A stretch of 64,000 bases of DNA from JALOAR01 sp041649415 (GTDB lineage Bacteria > Patescibacteriota > Minisyncoccia > UBA6257 > Colwellbacteraceae). Location: NCBI GenBank assembly GCA_041649415.1, contig JBAZND010000002.1:124001-188000 (forward strand), given 5' to 3'. The translations under genes and the position numbers were made by a program. The notes beneath the pieces are model-generated. The model did no database searches and was not told the DNA's origin. It worked only from the letters and a program-made list of their open reading frames with translations. Position 1 is the first letter of the stretch. Each line of letters opens with the position of its first letter. This document shows positions 33,894 to 43,236 of this stretch, piece after piece.

Positions 33894-34943
33894 TTATCTT
33901 AAGAGGATTACCTCTTTACTTTTCGGTTCAAGATAAACCTTCGCGAATTTTACCGCAAGAAGCAGCTGATAGACGAGGAATGATATTGCCGCGGCAAGCC
34001 ACCCTAGAAGCCATAAAGCTCCACGCAGAAAGGCAAAAACAATCACCATAGCGGCAATGGCAACATATTTGTCGGGAATGACTTCTAGAGGGCCTTTAAG
34101 CTTCTCCGTAATTACCGTTCTAACGTTTTCCCTAAACGAAGCATCCAGATTAACTCTAACGCCAAAGGTACTCTCCACCGTTTTCTGCGCGTCTTGGATC
34201 GCTTGGCTAATGAGCTGTTTTTTAAGAGCTTCCGGCATAAGAGCGAATTCCGCAGATTTTTCTCCCGTAACGATTCGTCTTGCTGAAATCTCAAGAAGAT
34301 CGCTGAATTTCATTTCCGGCGTAAATCCCGGAGCATAATAGTTCACGATAGGCGAAGAAAGAGAAATAACTCCATCTATGAATTTTCCCGAGAATATGTC
34401 TTCTGTCTTGAAATTCCAGCCGTAGGCGATGGCGCCGGCGAGTGCTATAACGGTGAACGTTTTCATAAGCACTTTGCCGGAAAATTTCATAAAACTTATC
34501 CGTAAAGAATTATCAAGTTCTCTTTTGCCATATAAAACTCCCGCCGTCAGAATAAATACGGAAAGGGTTACAAGAACAGCGATGGGAATAAGGGGAATAT
34601 GCCCGAATACGTATAAGGGCAAAACAAGAGCAACCGAAGAAATAAAGGCGGCGGCAAAGTGTAAACTTTTTGCTTTAAGCATGAGTGGCATCAAAGCAAA
34701 GAGAGAGGCAAAAATCAGCCCAACGGCGAATGAACGCGGCATAGGCCAGACAGAAAGAGCATATCCAAAAATAAATGCGCATCCGGCTCCCACGATGATT
34801 ACCGCAGAAGTTTTAAGAGGAGAGTAATCGGCTTCAGACGCGCTTTTAAGAGACGTTTCTTGAGAGGCTTCGCGAAGACCAGATCTAGGACGAAACAGGT
34901 CCGTTATTTTTTTCGTCTGCTCCTCCTTCGGAAGTTCCTTCAT
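33894..34943 (-). CDS. Membrane protein of unknown function within the dnaK-dnaJ operon
   Basis: 349 residues, not recognised. A charged N-terminal cytoplasmic part (1-45), then about five hydrophobic helices between 47 and 180, a roughly 100-residue hydrophilic extracytoplasmic region (about 180-280), and two C-terminal helices (about 290-335). The start lies 59 bp inside dnaK and the end is 12 nt before dnaJ, so it is expressed with the chaperones. Nothing in it suggests a catalytic site. Confidence 0.65.
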   Translation of the reverse strand: MKELPKEEQTKKITDLFRPRSGLREASQETSLKSASEADYSPLKTSAVIIVGAGCAFIFGYALSVWPMPRSFAVGLIFASLFALMPLMLKAKSLHFAAAFISSVALVLPLYVFGHIPLIPIAVLVTLSVFILTAGVLYGKRELDNSLRISFMKFSGKVLMKTFTVIALAGAIAYGWNFKTEDIFSGKFIDGVISLSSPIVNYYAPGFTPEMKFSDLLEISARRIVTGEKSAEFALMPEALKKQLISQAIQDAQKTVESTFGVRVNLDASFRENVRTVITEKLKGPLEVIPDKYVAIAAMVIVFAFLRGALWLLGWLAAAISFLVYQLLLAVKFAKVYLEPKSKEVILLR

Positions 34944-36750
34944 TTCCTTTATTGTACATGGACTCGCCTATCTTTTGAAGCGAAGAAGAAAGTTCTTGAG
35001 TCACGGAGACGATTTTTTCGAGGTCATCGCCAGAAAGAGCGGAACGTAAATTGGATATTTTCCCCTCAATTTCCGATTTAACAGAAGAGTCAACTTTCCC
35101 TTCAGCGTCTCTCAAGGCCTTTTCAGAAGAATAAGCAAGCGCTTCGCCTTTGTTTTTTGCCTCCGTTAGTTCCTGCTTTCTCTTGTCGCTCTCCGCATTT
35201 GCTGCCGCCTCGCTTTTAAGACGCTCAATTTCCTCTTTGGAAAGCGATGTCTGCGCTTCAACGCGTATCGATTGGCTTTTCCCGCTTGCTTTATCAATAG
35301 CTTTGACGCTTAAGATTCCGTTTGCATCTATGTCAAAAGAAACCTCAATTTGAGGGACGCCTCTTGGAGACGGCGGAATGCCATCAAGAATAAAACGAGC
35401 AAGAGTTTTATTGTCGCCCGCCATCGGACGTTCGCCTTGCAGCACGTGAATCTCAACGGACATTTGATTATCGGCGGCCGTTGAGAATATTTGCGTTTTG
35501 GTCGTTGGAACAGTTGTGTTTTTGGGAATCATAGGCGTTGCTATCCCTCCCAGAGTTTCAATGCTCAAGGTTAAGGGCGTAACGTCAAGAAGAAGAATAT
35601 CTTTAACGTCCCCTTGGAAAATTCCGCCTTGGATGGCGGCGCCAAGAGCAACAACTTCATCCGGATTTATTCCCCTGTTCGGTTCTTTCCCAAAAAGGTT
35701 TTTAACGGAAGCTTGAATGGCCGGCATTCTTGTTTGACCGCCTACGAGAATTACTTCATCAATGTCAGAAAGGGCAAAACCCGCTTCTTTTACCGTATTT
35801 TCGGTGAGTTTCGCCGCTTTTTCAATGTATTCCAAAACAAGCTCCTCAAGCTTGGCACGAGTTATTTTCATAAGAAGATGTTTAGGTCCCGAAGCATCGG
35901 AGGTAATGTAGGGCAAATTTATTTCCGTCTCCATAGAGGAAGAAAGTTCATGTTTGCCGCGCTCCACCGCTTCTTTTAGCCGTTGAAGAGCCAAAGGGTC
36001 TTTAGAAATGTCTATTCCTTCGTTTTTCTTGTATTCCGCGACTACAAATTCGTTCAGTTTTTTATCAAAATCGTCGCCGCCCAAATGGGTGTCTCCTCCC
36101 GTCGCTTTAACCTCAACCGTGTCATCTCCAACCTCCAAAACGGAAACGTCAAAGGTGCCGCCGCCAAAATCGTAAACAACTAATTTTTCGTTTTTGCCTC
36201 TGTTTAATCCGTAGGCAAGCGCCGCGGCGGTTGGTTCGTTAATAATTCTTTTAACTTTAAAACCGGCTATTTCTCCGGCGTTTTTAGTTGCCTGTCTTTG
36301 TGAATCATCAAAGTAAGCTGGGACAGTAATAACCGCCTCTTCAATTCTTTCGCCTAATCTCATTTCGGCATCAGTGCGCAGCTTGGAAAGAATCATTGCG
36401 GAAATTTCTTCCGGTGTCATCCATTTTTCGCTCAGTTTAATTTCAACTCCCCCTTCCGCAGAACTTCTTAGTTCGTATGGAAACCATTGTTTGTCGCGTT
36501 CCACTTCCTTATCACTCCATTTACGACCGATGAGCCTTTTGACGGAAAAGATGGTGTTTTTGGGGTTCGTAATTGATTGACGCTTAGCCAAAATTCCCAC
36601 GAGACGTTCGCCGTTTTTATTGACAGCCGCTATTGACGGAGTAGTTCTTGATCCCTCGGAAGATTCCAATATTTCCGGTTTACCGTCCGAGCCGACGAAG
36701 GCCACGGCTGAGTTTGTAGTTCCCAAATCTATTCCTATTATTTTTGGCAT
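34885..36750 (-). CDS. dnaK: Chaperone protein DnaK (Hsp70)
   Basis: 621 residues, near full length. ATPase domain with GIDLGTTNSAVAFV, VYDFGGGTFDVSVLEV and VGGQTRMPAIQ; linker DILLLDVTPLTLSIETLGG; substrate-binding domain and a C-terminal helical lid ending in a charged tail. ATP-dependent folding with DnaJ and GrpE. No CIRCE element was seen upstream. Confidence 0.98.
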   Translation of the reverse strand: MPKIIGIDLGTTNSAVAFVGSDGKPEILESSEGSRTTPSIAAVNKNGERLVGILAKRQSITNPKNTIFSVKRLIGRKWSDKEVERDKQWFPYELRSSAEGGVEIKLSEKWMTPEEISAMILSKLRTDAEMRLGERIEEAVITVPAYFDDSQRQATKNAGEIAGFKVKRIINEPTAAALAYGLNRGKNEKLVVYDFGGGTFDVSVLEVGDDTVEVKATGGDTHLGGDDFDKKLNEFVVAEYKKNEGIDISKDPLALQRLKEAVERGKHELSSSMETEINLPYITSDASGPKHLLMKITRAKLEELVLEYIEKAAKLTENTVKEAGFALSDIDEVILVGGQTRMPAIQASVKNLFGKEPNRGINPDEVVALGAAIQGGIFQGDVKDILLLDVTPLTLSIETLGGIATPMIPKNTTVPTTKTQIFSTAADNQMSVEIHVLQGERPMAGDNKTLARFILDGIPPSPRGVPQIEVSFDIDANGILSVKAIDKASGKSQSIRVEAQTSLSKEEIERLKSEAAANAESDKRKQELTEAKNKGEALAYSSEKALRDAEGKVDSSVKSEIEGKISNLRSALSGDDLEKIVSVTQELSSSLQKIGESMYNKGNEGTSEGGADEKNNGPVSS

Positions 36751-36828
36751 TTTAATTTAATGAATTAATTTATACAGTTTTTCGTTTTTGCGGGAATGCG
36801 TTTCACGCAAACGCGCAACTGACCTTTA

Positions 36829-37278
36829 TTATTTGGCAACTATCACGCGCGCGGGACGCAATAGTTTGCCATTCCATGTATATCCTTTTTCAATCTCTTC
36901 AATGACCGTTCCCGAAGATTCATTTGATTCAATTGTTGAAATGGCTTCGTGGAGAGCGGGGTCAAACGGATAACCAACAGAAACAATGATTCTTTCTAGA
37001 CCTTTCTTTTTTAACGAATCTTCCATTTGTGATCGTATCATGTGAACGCCTTTGGCCACAGTCTGGTCTTTTTCACCAAGAGAGGCTATGCAAAGATCAA
37101 AACTGTCCAATATCCCAATCATGTCACGAACGATATCTTCTCCGGCAAAACGAATAATTTCGTTCATACGCTTCAGTTCGTCGTTTTTAAAATTGATAAG
37201 CTCTGCCTTCGCTCTTTTCCATCCGTCAAGGTATTCGTCACGTTCTCGTTTGAGCTTTTCGTTTTCTGTTCCAGCCAT
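36829..37278 (-). CDS. grpE: Nucleotide exchange factor GrpE
   Basis: 149 residues: a shortened N-terminal coiled coil, then the beta-domain with the family signature (FDPALHEAISTIES, then GKLLRPARVIVAK). It releases ADP from DnaK. First gene of the chaperone run; no hrcA precedes it in the window. Confidence 0.95.
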   Translation of the reverse strand: MAGTENEKLKRERDEYLDGWKRAKAELINFKNDELKRMNEIIRFAGEDIVRDMIGILDSFDLCIASLGEKDQTVAKGVHMIRSQMEDSLKKKGLERIIVSVGYPFDPALHEAISTIESNESSGTVIEEIEKGYTWNGKLLRPARVIVAK

Positions 37279-37290
37279 AAATCAAGGGTT

Positions 37291-37318
37291 ATTCTAAATA
37301 AAAGACGTCCATTGTCAA
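37291..37318 (-). promoter_or_regulatory. grpE promoter
   Basis: Minus strand TTGACA (37318-37313), 16-bp spacer, TAGAAT (37296-37291), 12 nt before the grpE ATG. A sigma-70-like promoter with a very short leader; no CIRCE-like inverted repeat is present around it. Confidence 0.6.
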
Positions 37319-37355
37319 GCGCTTAAAACAATTTATACCGAATTTGTCAATGGAG

Positions 37356-37385
37356 TTTATTTACTTTCTTTTGCGGTGATACAAT
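37356..37385 (+). promoter_or_regulatory. cysS-dnaB-recR promoter, leaderless type
   Basis: TTTATT (37356-37361), 18-bp spacer, TACAAT (37380-37385), then 8 nt and the cysS ATG at 37394. The -10 covers the region where the longer open frame would begin, supporting the ATG at 37394 as the real start. Confidence 0.5.
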
Positions 37386-37393
37386 GTAGACAA

Positions 37394-38770
37394 ATGCGTC
37401 TCTATAATTCGCTCTCCGGAAACAAGGAAATCTTGGAGCCGGTTCATGGCAAAACCATTCGCTTATACACTTGCGGACCGACTGTTTACAACTTTGCTCA
37501 TATTGGAAATTTAAGGACCTACATTTTTGAAGACGTTTTGCGAAGGATAATAAGGCTCAACGGTTATAAAGTGCTTCAGGTCATGAATATCACGGACATT
37601 GACGACAAGATAATAAAAGCCTCTGTTGAGTCCGGAAAGAAGCTAGAAGAAATTGCTTTGCCTCTTGAAAAGTATTTTTTTGAGGATTTGAGTAAATTAA
37701 ACATTATCCGTCCCGAGAAGACTCCGCGCGCAACTCGACATATAAAGACTATGATTGCGCTTATACGGACGCTCCTTGATAAGGGGTACGCTTATCAAAC
37801 GAAAGACGGTTCCATTTACTTCAAGATTTCCAAATTCAAAGAGTATGGGAAATTGTCCCATCCGGATTTCAAAGATCAAGGATCTTCGGAGCGCACGCTT
37901 GCGGATGAATATGAAAAAAACGAAGTAAAAGATTTCGCTCTTTGGAAAACAAGAAAAGCGGACGAGCCTTATTGGGATTCTCCTTGGGGTCCCGGCAGAC
38001 CCGGATGGCATATAGAGTGTTCCGCAATGGCAATGAAATATCTAGGAAGCACCATGGATATCCATGCGGGCGGCGTGGATTTAATGTTCCCCCATCACGA
38101 AAACGAAATAGCGCAGTCGGAGGCAGTAACAGGAAAACTTTTTTCGCGGTTTTTTTTACACAGCGAGCATTTGCTTGTTAATAATGTGAAAATGGCAAAA
38201 TCAACCGGAAATTTTTATACGCTTCGGGATATTGAAAAAAAGGGATATGATCCCTTGTCCTTTCGATATTTGTGCCTTCAGACGCACTACCGTTCCAAAA
38301 TGAATTTTACTTGGGAGGCACTTGGCGCGGCGGCGGCGGCCTTGCTTAACTTAAAGCAAGTTTTTGCCCTTATTAAAAGCAATTGCAAAAAGGTTTCCGG
38401 GAGCAGATTATCTTCCGAAGAAAAAACAGGGGCGGAGAAGAAAGTGCTTGAAGCCTTAAACGACGACTTAAACACACCAAAGGCGCTCGCGATTGTGTGG
38501 AATACGCTTAAAGACAAAAATTATTCACCAAAAGAAAAAATAGCGCTTATAAGTTACTCTGATCGCGTTTTGGGACTTAATATTTCCGAAGCGCCGGCAA
38601 TAATGGAGATAATAATTCCCGAAGAATTGGGCAAACTCGCGGAGAAGAGAGAAAAATTGAGAAAAGAAGGTAATTTCTCCGCCGCGGATAAAATTAGACG
38701 CGAAATTGAGAGCAAAGGGTACGAAATCGTAGACGAGCCAAAGACTTATAAACTTAGAAAGAAACAATGA
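37394..38770 (+). CDS. cysS: Cysteinyl-tRNA synthetase
   Basis: 458 residues. Class I signatures HIGN (FAHIGNLRTY) and KMAKS (usually KMSKS), zinc ligands including CGPTVYN and the ECSAMAMKYLG segment, then an anticodon-binding helical domain. The ATG at 37394 (MRLYNSLSG) is preferred over a GTG 18 nt upstream because the promoter -10 lies between. The stop overlaps dnaB by ATGA. Confidence 0.96.
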   Translation: MRLYNSLSGNKEILEPVHGKTIRLYTCGPTVYNFAHIGNLRTYIFEDVLRRIIRLNGYKVLQVMNITDIDDKIIKASVESGKKLEEIALPLEKYFFEDLSKLNIIRPEKTPRATRHIKTMIALIRTLLDKGYAYQTKDGSIYFKISKFKEYGKLSHPDFKDQGSSERTLADEYEKNEVKDFALWKTRKADEPYWDSPWGPGRPGWHIECSAMAMKYLGSTMDIHAGGVDLMFPHHENEIAQSEAVTGKLFSRFFLHSEHLLVNNVKMAKSTGNFYTLRDIEKKGYDPLSFRYLCLQTHYRSKMNFTWEALGAAAAALLNLKQVFALIKSNCKKVSGSRLSSEEKTGAEKKVLEALNDDLNTPKALAIVWNTLKDKNYSPKEKIALISYSDRVLGLNISEAPAIMEIIIPEELGKLAEKREKLRKEGNFSAADKIRREIESKGYEIVDEPKTYKLRKKQ

Positions 38771-40131
38771 CGGACAGCAAGGACATGAGAATCCCGCCGC
38801 AAGATCTTGAAGCCGAGCAATCGGTTCTGGGGGCCGTGATGATAGACAAAGACGCGATTGGTGCCATTGTTGACGTTCTTGACCCGGATGATTTTTACGA
38901 CAAGAAAAACGGTATTATATACGAAACGATGCTTCGGCTTTGGGATAAAAAAGTTCCGATAGATCTTCTGTCGCTTTCGGTGGAGCTTAAAAAAGTGGGA
39001 TTTGCGGAGCAGACCGGAGGTTTAGGCTATTTAACTGACCTTGTGAACGCCGTTCCTTCAGCGGCTCATGTTGCGCATTATGCCGGCATCGTAAAGGAGA
39101 AGAAAATCCTTAGAGACCTTATTACCGCTTCAAGCACTATTACCGAAAGTGCTCTTTCGGAGTCTGAAGACATTGATGTTCTTTTGGATAGCGTGGAGCA
39201 GAAAGTTTTTTCCATAACGAATAAATCGGTCGTCAAAAGTTTCGCTTCGGTGAAAGACGAATTGCCGGCTGCTTATGAGAGACTTGAGAAAATAAGCCAC
39301 GGAGGCGTTACTCGCGGAGTGCCAACCGGTTTTGCCGAATTGGACAACATTCTCTCGGGGCTTCAAAAATCCGACCTTGTGATAATCGGCGCAAGGCCGT
39401 CCTTCGGAAAAACCTCACTCGCCCTTGATATCATTCGCCACGTTGGGACAAAGGTTGGCGCGGGAGTCGGGGTATTCTCGCTTGAAATGTCGCGGGAACA
39501 AATCGTAGACAGGCTGATTTCCGCGGAATCAAAGGTATCCCTTTGGAAAATACGCACCGGCAAACAACTGGATGCGCTTGATTATGAAATGATTCAAGCG
39601 GCATTTGACCGATTGTCAAAAGCAAAAATTTACGTTGACGATACCCCCTCTCCCAATATTCTGGAAATAAGGAGAATGGCAAGGAGACTTCAGTCAGAAG
39701 AAAAAAACTTGGGACTCATAGTCGTTGATTATCTACAGCTTATTCAGCCTCGCAAATCATCGGATAATCCGGTTCAGCAAATTACCGAGATTTCTCGGGG
39801 ATTAAAGACAATCGCGAGAGAACTTAACGTTCCAATGCTGGCCATTTCGCAGTTATCAAGAGGTGTTGAACAAAGGGAAGATAAAGTGCCAAAGCTTTCT
39901 GACCTTCGCGATTCGGGTTCAATAGAACAAGACGCCGATGTGGTGCTTTTCATTCATCCCGTTTGGCGTTATCAGCAATCAATGGATAATCCAAGCGAGG
40001 AAGGAATGACAGAGATCCGCGTTGAAAAGCACCGAAACGGACCTTTAGGAGTTGTGCGATTGCGTTTCAATAAAGAATCCGCAAGTTTTGAGAGCATTGA
40101 CATAATTCATGAAGATACCGGATTCAATTAA
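38767..40131 (+). CDS. dnaB: Replicative DNA helicase DnaB
   Basis: 454 residues. N-terminal primase-interacting domain (PPQDLEAEQSVLGAVMID start), linker, and RecA-like C-terminal domain with Walker A GARPSFGKTS, Walker B LIVVDYLQLI and the arginine finger region near EKHRNGPLG. No intein. Coupled to cysS (4-bp overlap) and recR (23-bp overlap). Confidence 0.97.
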   Translation: MTDSKDMRIPPQDLEAEQSVLGAVMIDKDAIGAIVDVLDPDDFYDKKNGIIYETMLRLWDKKVPIDLLSLSVELKKVGFAEQTGGLGYLTDLVNAVPSAAHVAHYAGIVKEKKILRDLITASSTITESALSESEDIDVLLDSVEQKVFSITNKSVVKSFASVKDELPAAYERLEKISHGGVTRGVPTGFAELDNILSGLQKSDLVIIGARPSFGKTSLALDIIRHVGTKVGAGVGVFSLEMSREQIVDRLISAESKVSLWKIRTGKQLDALDYEMIQAAFDRLSKAKIYVDDTPSPNILEIRRMARRLQSEEKNLGLIVVDYLQLIQPRKSSDNPVQQITEISRGLKTIARELNVPMLAISQLSRGVEQREDKVPKLSDLRDSGSIEQDADVVLFIHPVWRYQQSMDNPSEEGMTEIRVEKHRNGPLGVVRLRFNKESASFESIDIIHEDTGFN

Positions 40132-40690
40132 GCTTTTCGTGGATGAGTTTTCCCGATTGCCCGGCATTGGTCCGCGACAAGCAATTCGGCTTGCCTTCTA
40201 TCTCGCAAACAGAAAAAAGACAGCGGCCGATCTTACTTTAGCTACTCAAACGATTCAAGACGTCAAGATTTGTCCCAATTGTTTTTTCGTGCATAATCGC
40301 GAAGAGGATTTGTGCGGAATATGTGCCAGCTCTGCCCGAAATAAGAGCGTTGCCGCCGTTGTAGAAAAAGAAACTGACCTTATATCCATTGAATCTACCG
40401 GAAAATTTCAAGGAGTTTATTTATGTCTTGGAGATATTAAGAAGGCGGGCAGATTAGATGACGGCCAGAAGGCCAGACTTGACTCTCTTATAAAACGAGG
40501 AAAATTCGCGGAGATAATCATTGCCTTTAGTCCAACAACCGCGGGAGATATATCGGCGGAAATAATAGCGGAATATCTCCGTGATGCGGCAAAGAAAATA
40601 ACCAGGCTTGGTCGAGGCATACCGATTGGCGGAGAGGTGGAGTTTGCCGATCCGGATACGTTGTCTGAAGCGCTCGAAAGTAGAAAGTAG
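40109..40690 (+). CDS. recR: Recombination mediator RecR
   Basis: 193 residues. Helix-hairpin-helix start (FSRLPGIGPRQAIRLAFYL), a zinc finger with CPNC and CGIC, Toprim domain (VVEKETDLISIESTGKFQG) and the C-terminal Walker-like LGRGIPIGGEVEF. Acts with RecF/RecO to load RecA. It overlaps dnaB. Confidence 0.96.
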   Translation: MKIPDSIKLFVDEFSRLPGIGPRQAIRLAFYLANRKKTAADLTLATQTIQDVKICPNCFFVHNREEDLCGICASSARNKSVAAVVEKETDLISIESTGKFQGVYLCLGDIKKAGRLDDGQKARLDSLIKRGKFAEIIIAFSPTTAGDISAEIIAEYLRDAAKKITRLGRGIPIGGEVEFADPDTLSEALESRK

Positions 40691-40694
40691 AAAG

Positions 40695-40732
40695 TTAAAT
40701 TAAAAACCCGCTTAAGCGGGTTTTTAATTTAA
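40695..40732. terminator. Bidirectional terminator between recR and rplU
   Basis: A 38-bp perfect palindrome centred at 40713/40714, with core ACCCGCTTAAGCGGGT and A/T flanks giving T runs on both strands. It includes the rplU stop codon and serves the two convergent genes. Confidence 0.9.
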
Positions 40733-41037
40733 GAGATATCAGAGATTTCCACTTCGGTGAACGCTTGACGATGAGTTTTTTTCTTATCGTATCGATTCTT
40801 AGAATGAAACCTAAAAACTATTTTTTTCTTATCTCTTCCTTGCCGGAGCGTTTTCCCTTTAACAGTGATGCCCGAAAGATAAGGTTTTCCGAGTTCAATA
40901 CCCGAGTCGGTCTCTCTAAGCAAGACTTTATCAAATAAAACCTCCGCTCCTTCTTCGGTATCTATTTTTTCGGTTTTTATTTTTTTACCGGGAGAAACAA
41001 CATATTGTTTCCCTCCGGTTTCTATGACGGCAAACAT
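40729..41037 (-). CDS. rplU: Ribosomal protein bL21
   Basis: 102 residues. MFAVIETGGKQYVVSPGKKI start and the C-terminal FRFHSKNRYDKKKTHRQAFTE-like signature identify L21. The ATG at 41037 follows a promoter that overlaps the longer reading. rpmA (L27), its usual partner, is not adjacent; the convergent terminator follows. Confidence 0.95.
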   Translation of the reverse strand: MFAVIETGGKQYVVSPGKKIKTEKIDTEEGAEVLFDKVLLRETDSGIELGKPYLSGITVKGKTLRQGRDKKKIVFRFHSKNRYDKKKTHRQAFTEVEISDIS

Positions 41038-41047
41038 TGCGTCCCGT

Positions 41048-41076
41048 ATACTAACAAAAGACGGCGAGCTATGCAA
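41048..41076 (-). promoter_or_regulatory. rplU promoter
   Basis: Minus strand TTGCAT (41076-41071), 17-bp spacer, TAGTAT (41053-41048), 10 nt before the ATG at 41037. The leader would be about 3 nt, with no room for a Shine-Dalgarno. Confidence 0.6.
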
Positions 41077-41081
41077 ATGCG

Positions 41082-41411
41082 TCAGTAAACGAGAATGATC
41101 GCCGTGATTTTAAGCAGAATTATGATTGAGATAAATATAGCGAGCGCCCCCAGAATGTGAGAAATCACCCGGTCTTTTTTAAATACTCCCCACGAAGCCA
41201 GAAGATTTATGCCGCAAACGGCTGTTGCGGCAAGTGAAAGCTTTAGAAGCGATAATTTATCGCCTATCACTCCCTTAATGACAATTATGCCGCCTTTAGG
41301 GACGGCAAAGAGTGAAAAGATAATGGCCGCGCTTAGAATGACAAGGGAGATAAGACCATAAATGGCATAAGGCGGCAATTTGATTTTAAAGCGAATTTTT
41401 TCCTCGTCCAT
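41082..41411 (-). CDS. Small membrane protein of unknown function
   Basis: 109 residues with three hydrophobic helices (about 15-37, 53-70, 84-107) separated by short basic loops, after a charged N-terminus MDEEKIRFKIKLPP. Not recognised. It ends close to the rplU promoter and may be co-transcribed with rplU. Topology suggests a small integral membrane protein. Confidence 0.6.
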   Translation of the reverse strand: MDEEKIRFKIKLPPYAIYGLISLVILSAAIIFSLFAVPKGGIIVIKGVIGDKLSLLKLSLAATAVCGINLLASWGVFKKDRVISHILGALAIFISIIILLKITAIILVY

Positions 41412-41476
41412 AGAACGAATTAATAATAGATTAAAATGGACAGAATGGGAATTTTATTATTAAATTTCAGCTGTTA

Positions 41477-41548
41477 GGCCCCATCGTCTAGCGGTTAGGA
41501 CGCTAGGTTCTCATCCTAGTAATAGGGGTTCGATTCCCCTTGGGGCTG
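41477..41548 (+). tRNA. trnE: tRNA-Glu(CTC)
   Basis: 72-nt cloverleaf: acceptor GGCCCCA with TGGGGCT (first pair G-U), anticodon stem CTAGG/CCTAG around TTCTCAT (anticodon CTC), T arm AGGGG-TTCGATT-CCCCT, discriminator G, CCA not encoded. Confidence 0.95.
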
Positions 41549-41550
41549 CA

Positions 41551-41588
41551 AAATAAAAAGCCTTTACAAATGTTAAGGCTTTTTATTT
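41551..41588. terminator. Intrinsic terminator after tRNA-Glu
   Basis: A 14-bp stem (41551-41564 with 41575-41588; GC core AGCCTT/AAGGCT) with a 10-nt loop and A/T flanks; can act for tRNA-Glu and for the convergent ftsI. Confidence 0.75.
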
Positions 41589-41619
41589 TTTCGGCGTTTG
41601 CCAACGGAGGGGTCAAATG

Positions 41620-43236
41620 CTATCTAATTTCGTCCGGAGCGATGCCGTAATACGAAAGAGTAAATTCGGCGAGTTCTTTAAAAGCGGGAATAACAGAAGC
41701 ACCAGCTAATGGATTTCCCTCCGGTTCGTCTATTCTTATAAGAATTGAAAACTTCGGGTCGCAGGCGGGCGCAAATCCGACATAAGTGTTGATGTAAGCG
41801 TCTTTGTATCCGCCGTTGATTAAATCGGGAACCATGGCCGTGCCGGTCTTTCCCGCGATGCTGTATCCTTGAATGTCCGCCAATACGTTTTTTTGGACAG
41901 CCGAGACCATCATATCCGTGATTTTTTTCGCGGTATCTTCGGAGATTGGTCTTCCTTCCTCCCTCGCGTCACCTTCAGTTATGCGCGGCGACATCATAAC
42001 TCCTTTGTTCGCGATAGCATTTACGGCCGCGAGCATCCTTATGGGTGAAACCGATATTCCCTGTCCGTAGGAAGCGGTCGCGTAGTTAATATCGCTTCCA
42101 TTAACGAGAGTTTTTATGGAACCGATTGCTTCGCCGGGCAAGTCAATGCCGGTCTTTTCAGCCAAACCGAATTTTTCCGCGTAATTCAGAAACGTGTTTT
42201 TCCCCATTTTTCGAACGGCAAACACCGTGCCCGTGTTGATTGACTGCTCAATCACCTGCGTCATCGTGAGCGTTCCGCGCGCTTTATGATCCCAGTTTTG
42301 TATGGTCCTGCCGTTTATAACAAGCGAGCCTTGGTCCACGTAAGTCGTCTCAGGCGTAACACTTCCCGAGTCGATTGCCGCCGACATGGTTACTAATTTG
42401 AATACCGAACCCGGTTCATAAACACCTTGCACAGCCGGGTTCATATAATCTTTCATCTCCGCCGAACCATAATTATTCGGATCAAAAGACGGGACGCCAG
42501 CCATAGCTTTTATTTTCCCCGTCTTCGGATCGGAGACGATAACCAGCCCCCCTTTGGCGTTAAACTTATTAACGGCATCGGTAAGAATTTTTTCGGCACG
42601 GGCTTGGATTATCTGGTCAATTGTGAGATACACGTCTTCGCCGTCTTTAGGTGCCATAATAGAGTCTCCCGACGCTTCTCCGGCAATACCTGCCAGTTTC
42701 TCATCATAGAAAGATTCTATGCCGTATTGTCCTTTGTCATTCGCGACAAAGCCTAATATATGGGCCGCTAATGTGGCATAGGGATAATATCTTTTAGGCT
42801 TTTCGCCTACTTCCAGCCCGGGAATATTAAGACTTCTGACTTTTTCGGCTATTTCAGCAGAAGCGATTTTCACGAGTTCTTCAAACGGGTCGTCGGGCTT
42901 ATTAAGCTTCAACATAATTTCTTCTGCGGGAATAGTGATAATTTCTTCAAGTTTTGCCGATGTTTCGCTCAAATCCACTCCTGCTTTGGCCATTTTCTCG
43001 GGCTCGCAGTAAATGTAAGGGTAGTTTTTTTTAATGGCTACCGGAACAGGCGCGCCGTTTTTGTCAGTCATCATGATGTTCCCTCTAGCCGGATCAAGCG
43101 AACCGCTAAGTATTCGCGCGGCGGCTTTTGAAGCGTAAAAATCCCCTTTTCTTATTTGGAGATTGAAAAATCTTACCGCAAGCGAGCCGTAGAGCAGGCT
43201 AAAAGCCGCCACTACGGCAATGAAGCGAAAACCCAT
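41620..43236 (-). CDS. ftsI: Penicillin-binding protein, FtsI / class B transpeptidase
   Basis: 538 residues. N-terminal membrane helix, pedestal domain (RGNIMMTDKNGAPVPVAIK), and transpeptidase domain with the three active-site motifs SVFK (EPGSVFKLV), SIN (QSINTGTVF) and KTG (IAGKTGTA). It cross-links septal peptidoglycan. Position after ftsL and rsmH in a dcw-type cluster supports FtsI. No PASTA domains. It overlaps ftsL by 25 bp. Confidence 0.95.
   Translation of the reverse strand: MGFRFIAVVAAFSLLYGSLAVRFFNLQIRKGDFYASKAAARILSGSLDPARGNIMMTDKNGAPVPVAIKKNYPYIYCEPEKMAKAGVDLSETSAKLEEIITIPAEEIMLKLNKPDDPFEELVKIASAEIAEKVRSLNIPGLEVGEKPKRYYPYATLAAHILGFVANDKGQYGIESFYDEKLAGIAGEASGDSIMAPKDGEDVYLTIDQIIQARAEKILTDAVNKFNAKGGLVIVSDPKTGKIKAMAGVPSFDPNNYGSAEMKDYMNPAVQGVYEPGSVFKLVTMSAAIDSGSVTPETTYVDQGSLVINGRTIQNWDHKARGTLTMTQVIEQSINTGTVFAVRKMGKNTFLNYAEKFGLAEKTGIDLPGEAIGSIKTLVNGSDINYATASYGQGISVSPIRMLAAVNAIANKGVMMSPRITEGDAREEGRPISEDTAKKITDMMVSAVQKNVLADIQGYSIAGKTGTAMVPDLINGGYKDAYINTYVGFAPACDPKFSILIRIDEPEGNPLAGASVIPAFKELAEFTLSYYGIAPDEIR

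Noticed and set aside
37279..37393. CIRCE/HrcA operator before grpE
   Set aside because: No TTAGCACTC-N9-GAGTGCTAA-like inverted repeat is present in the gap.
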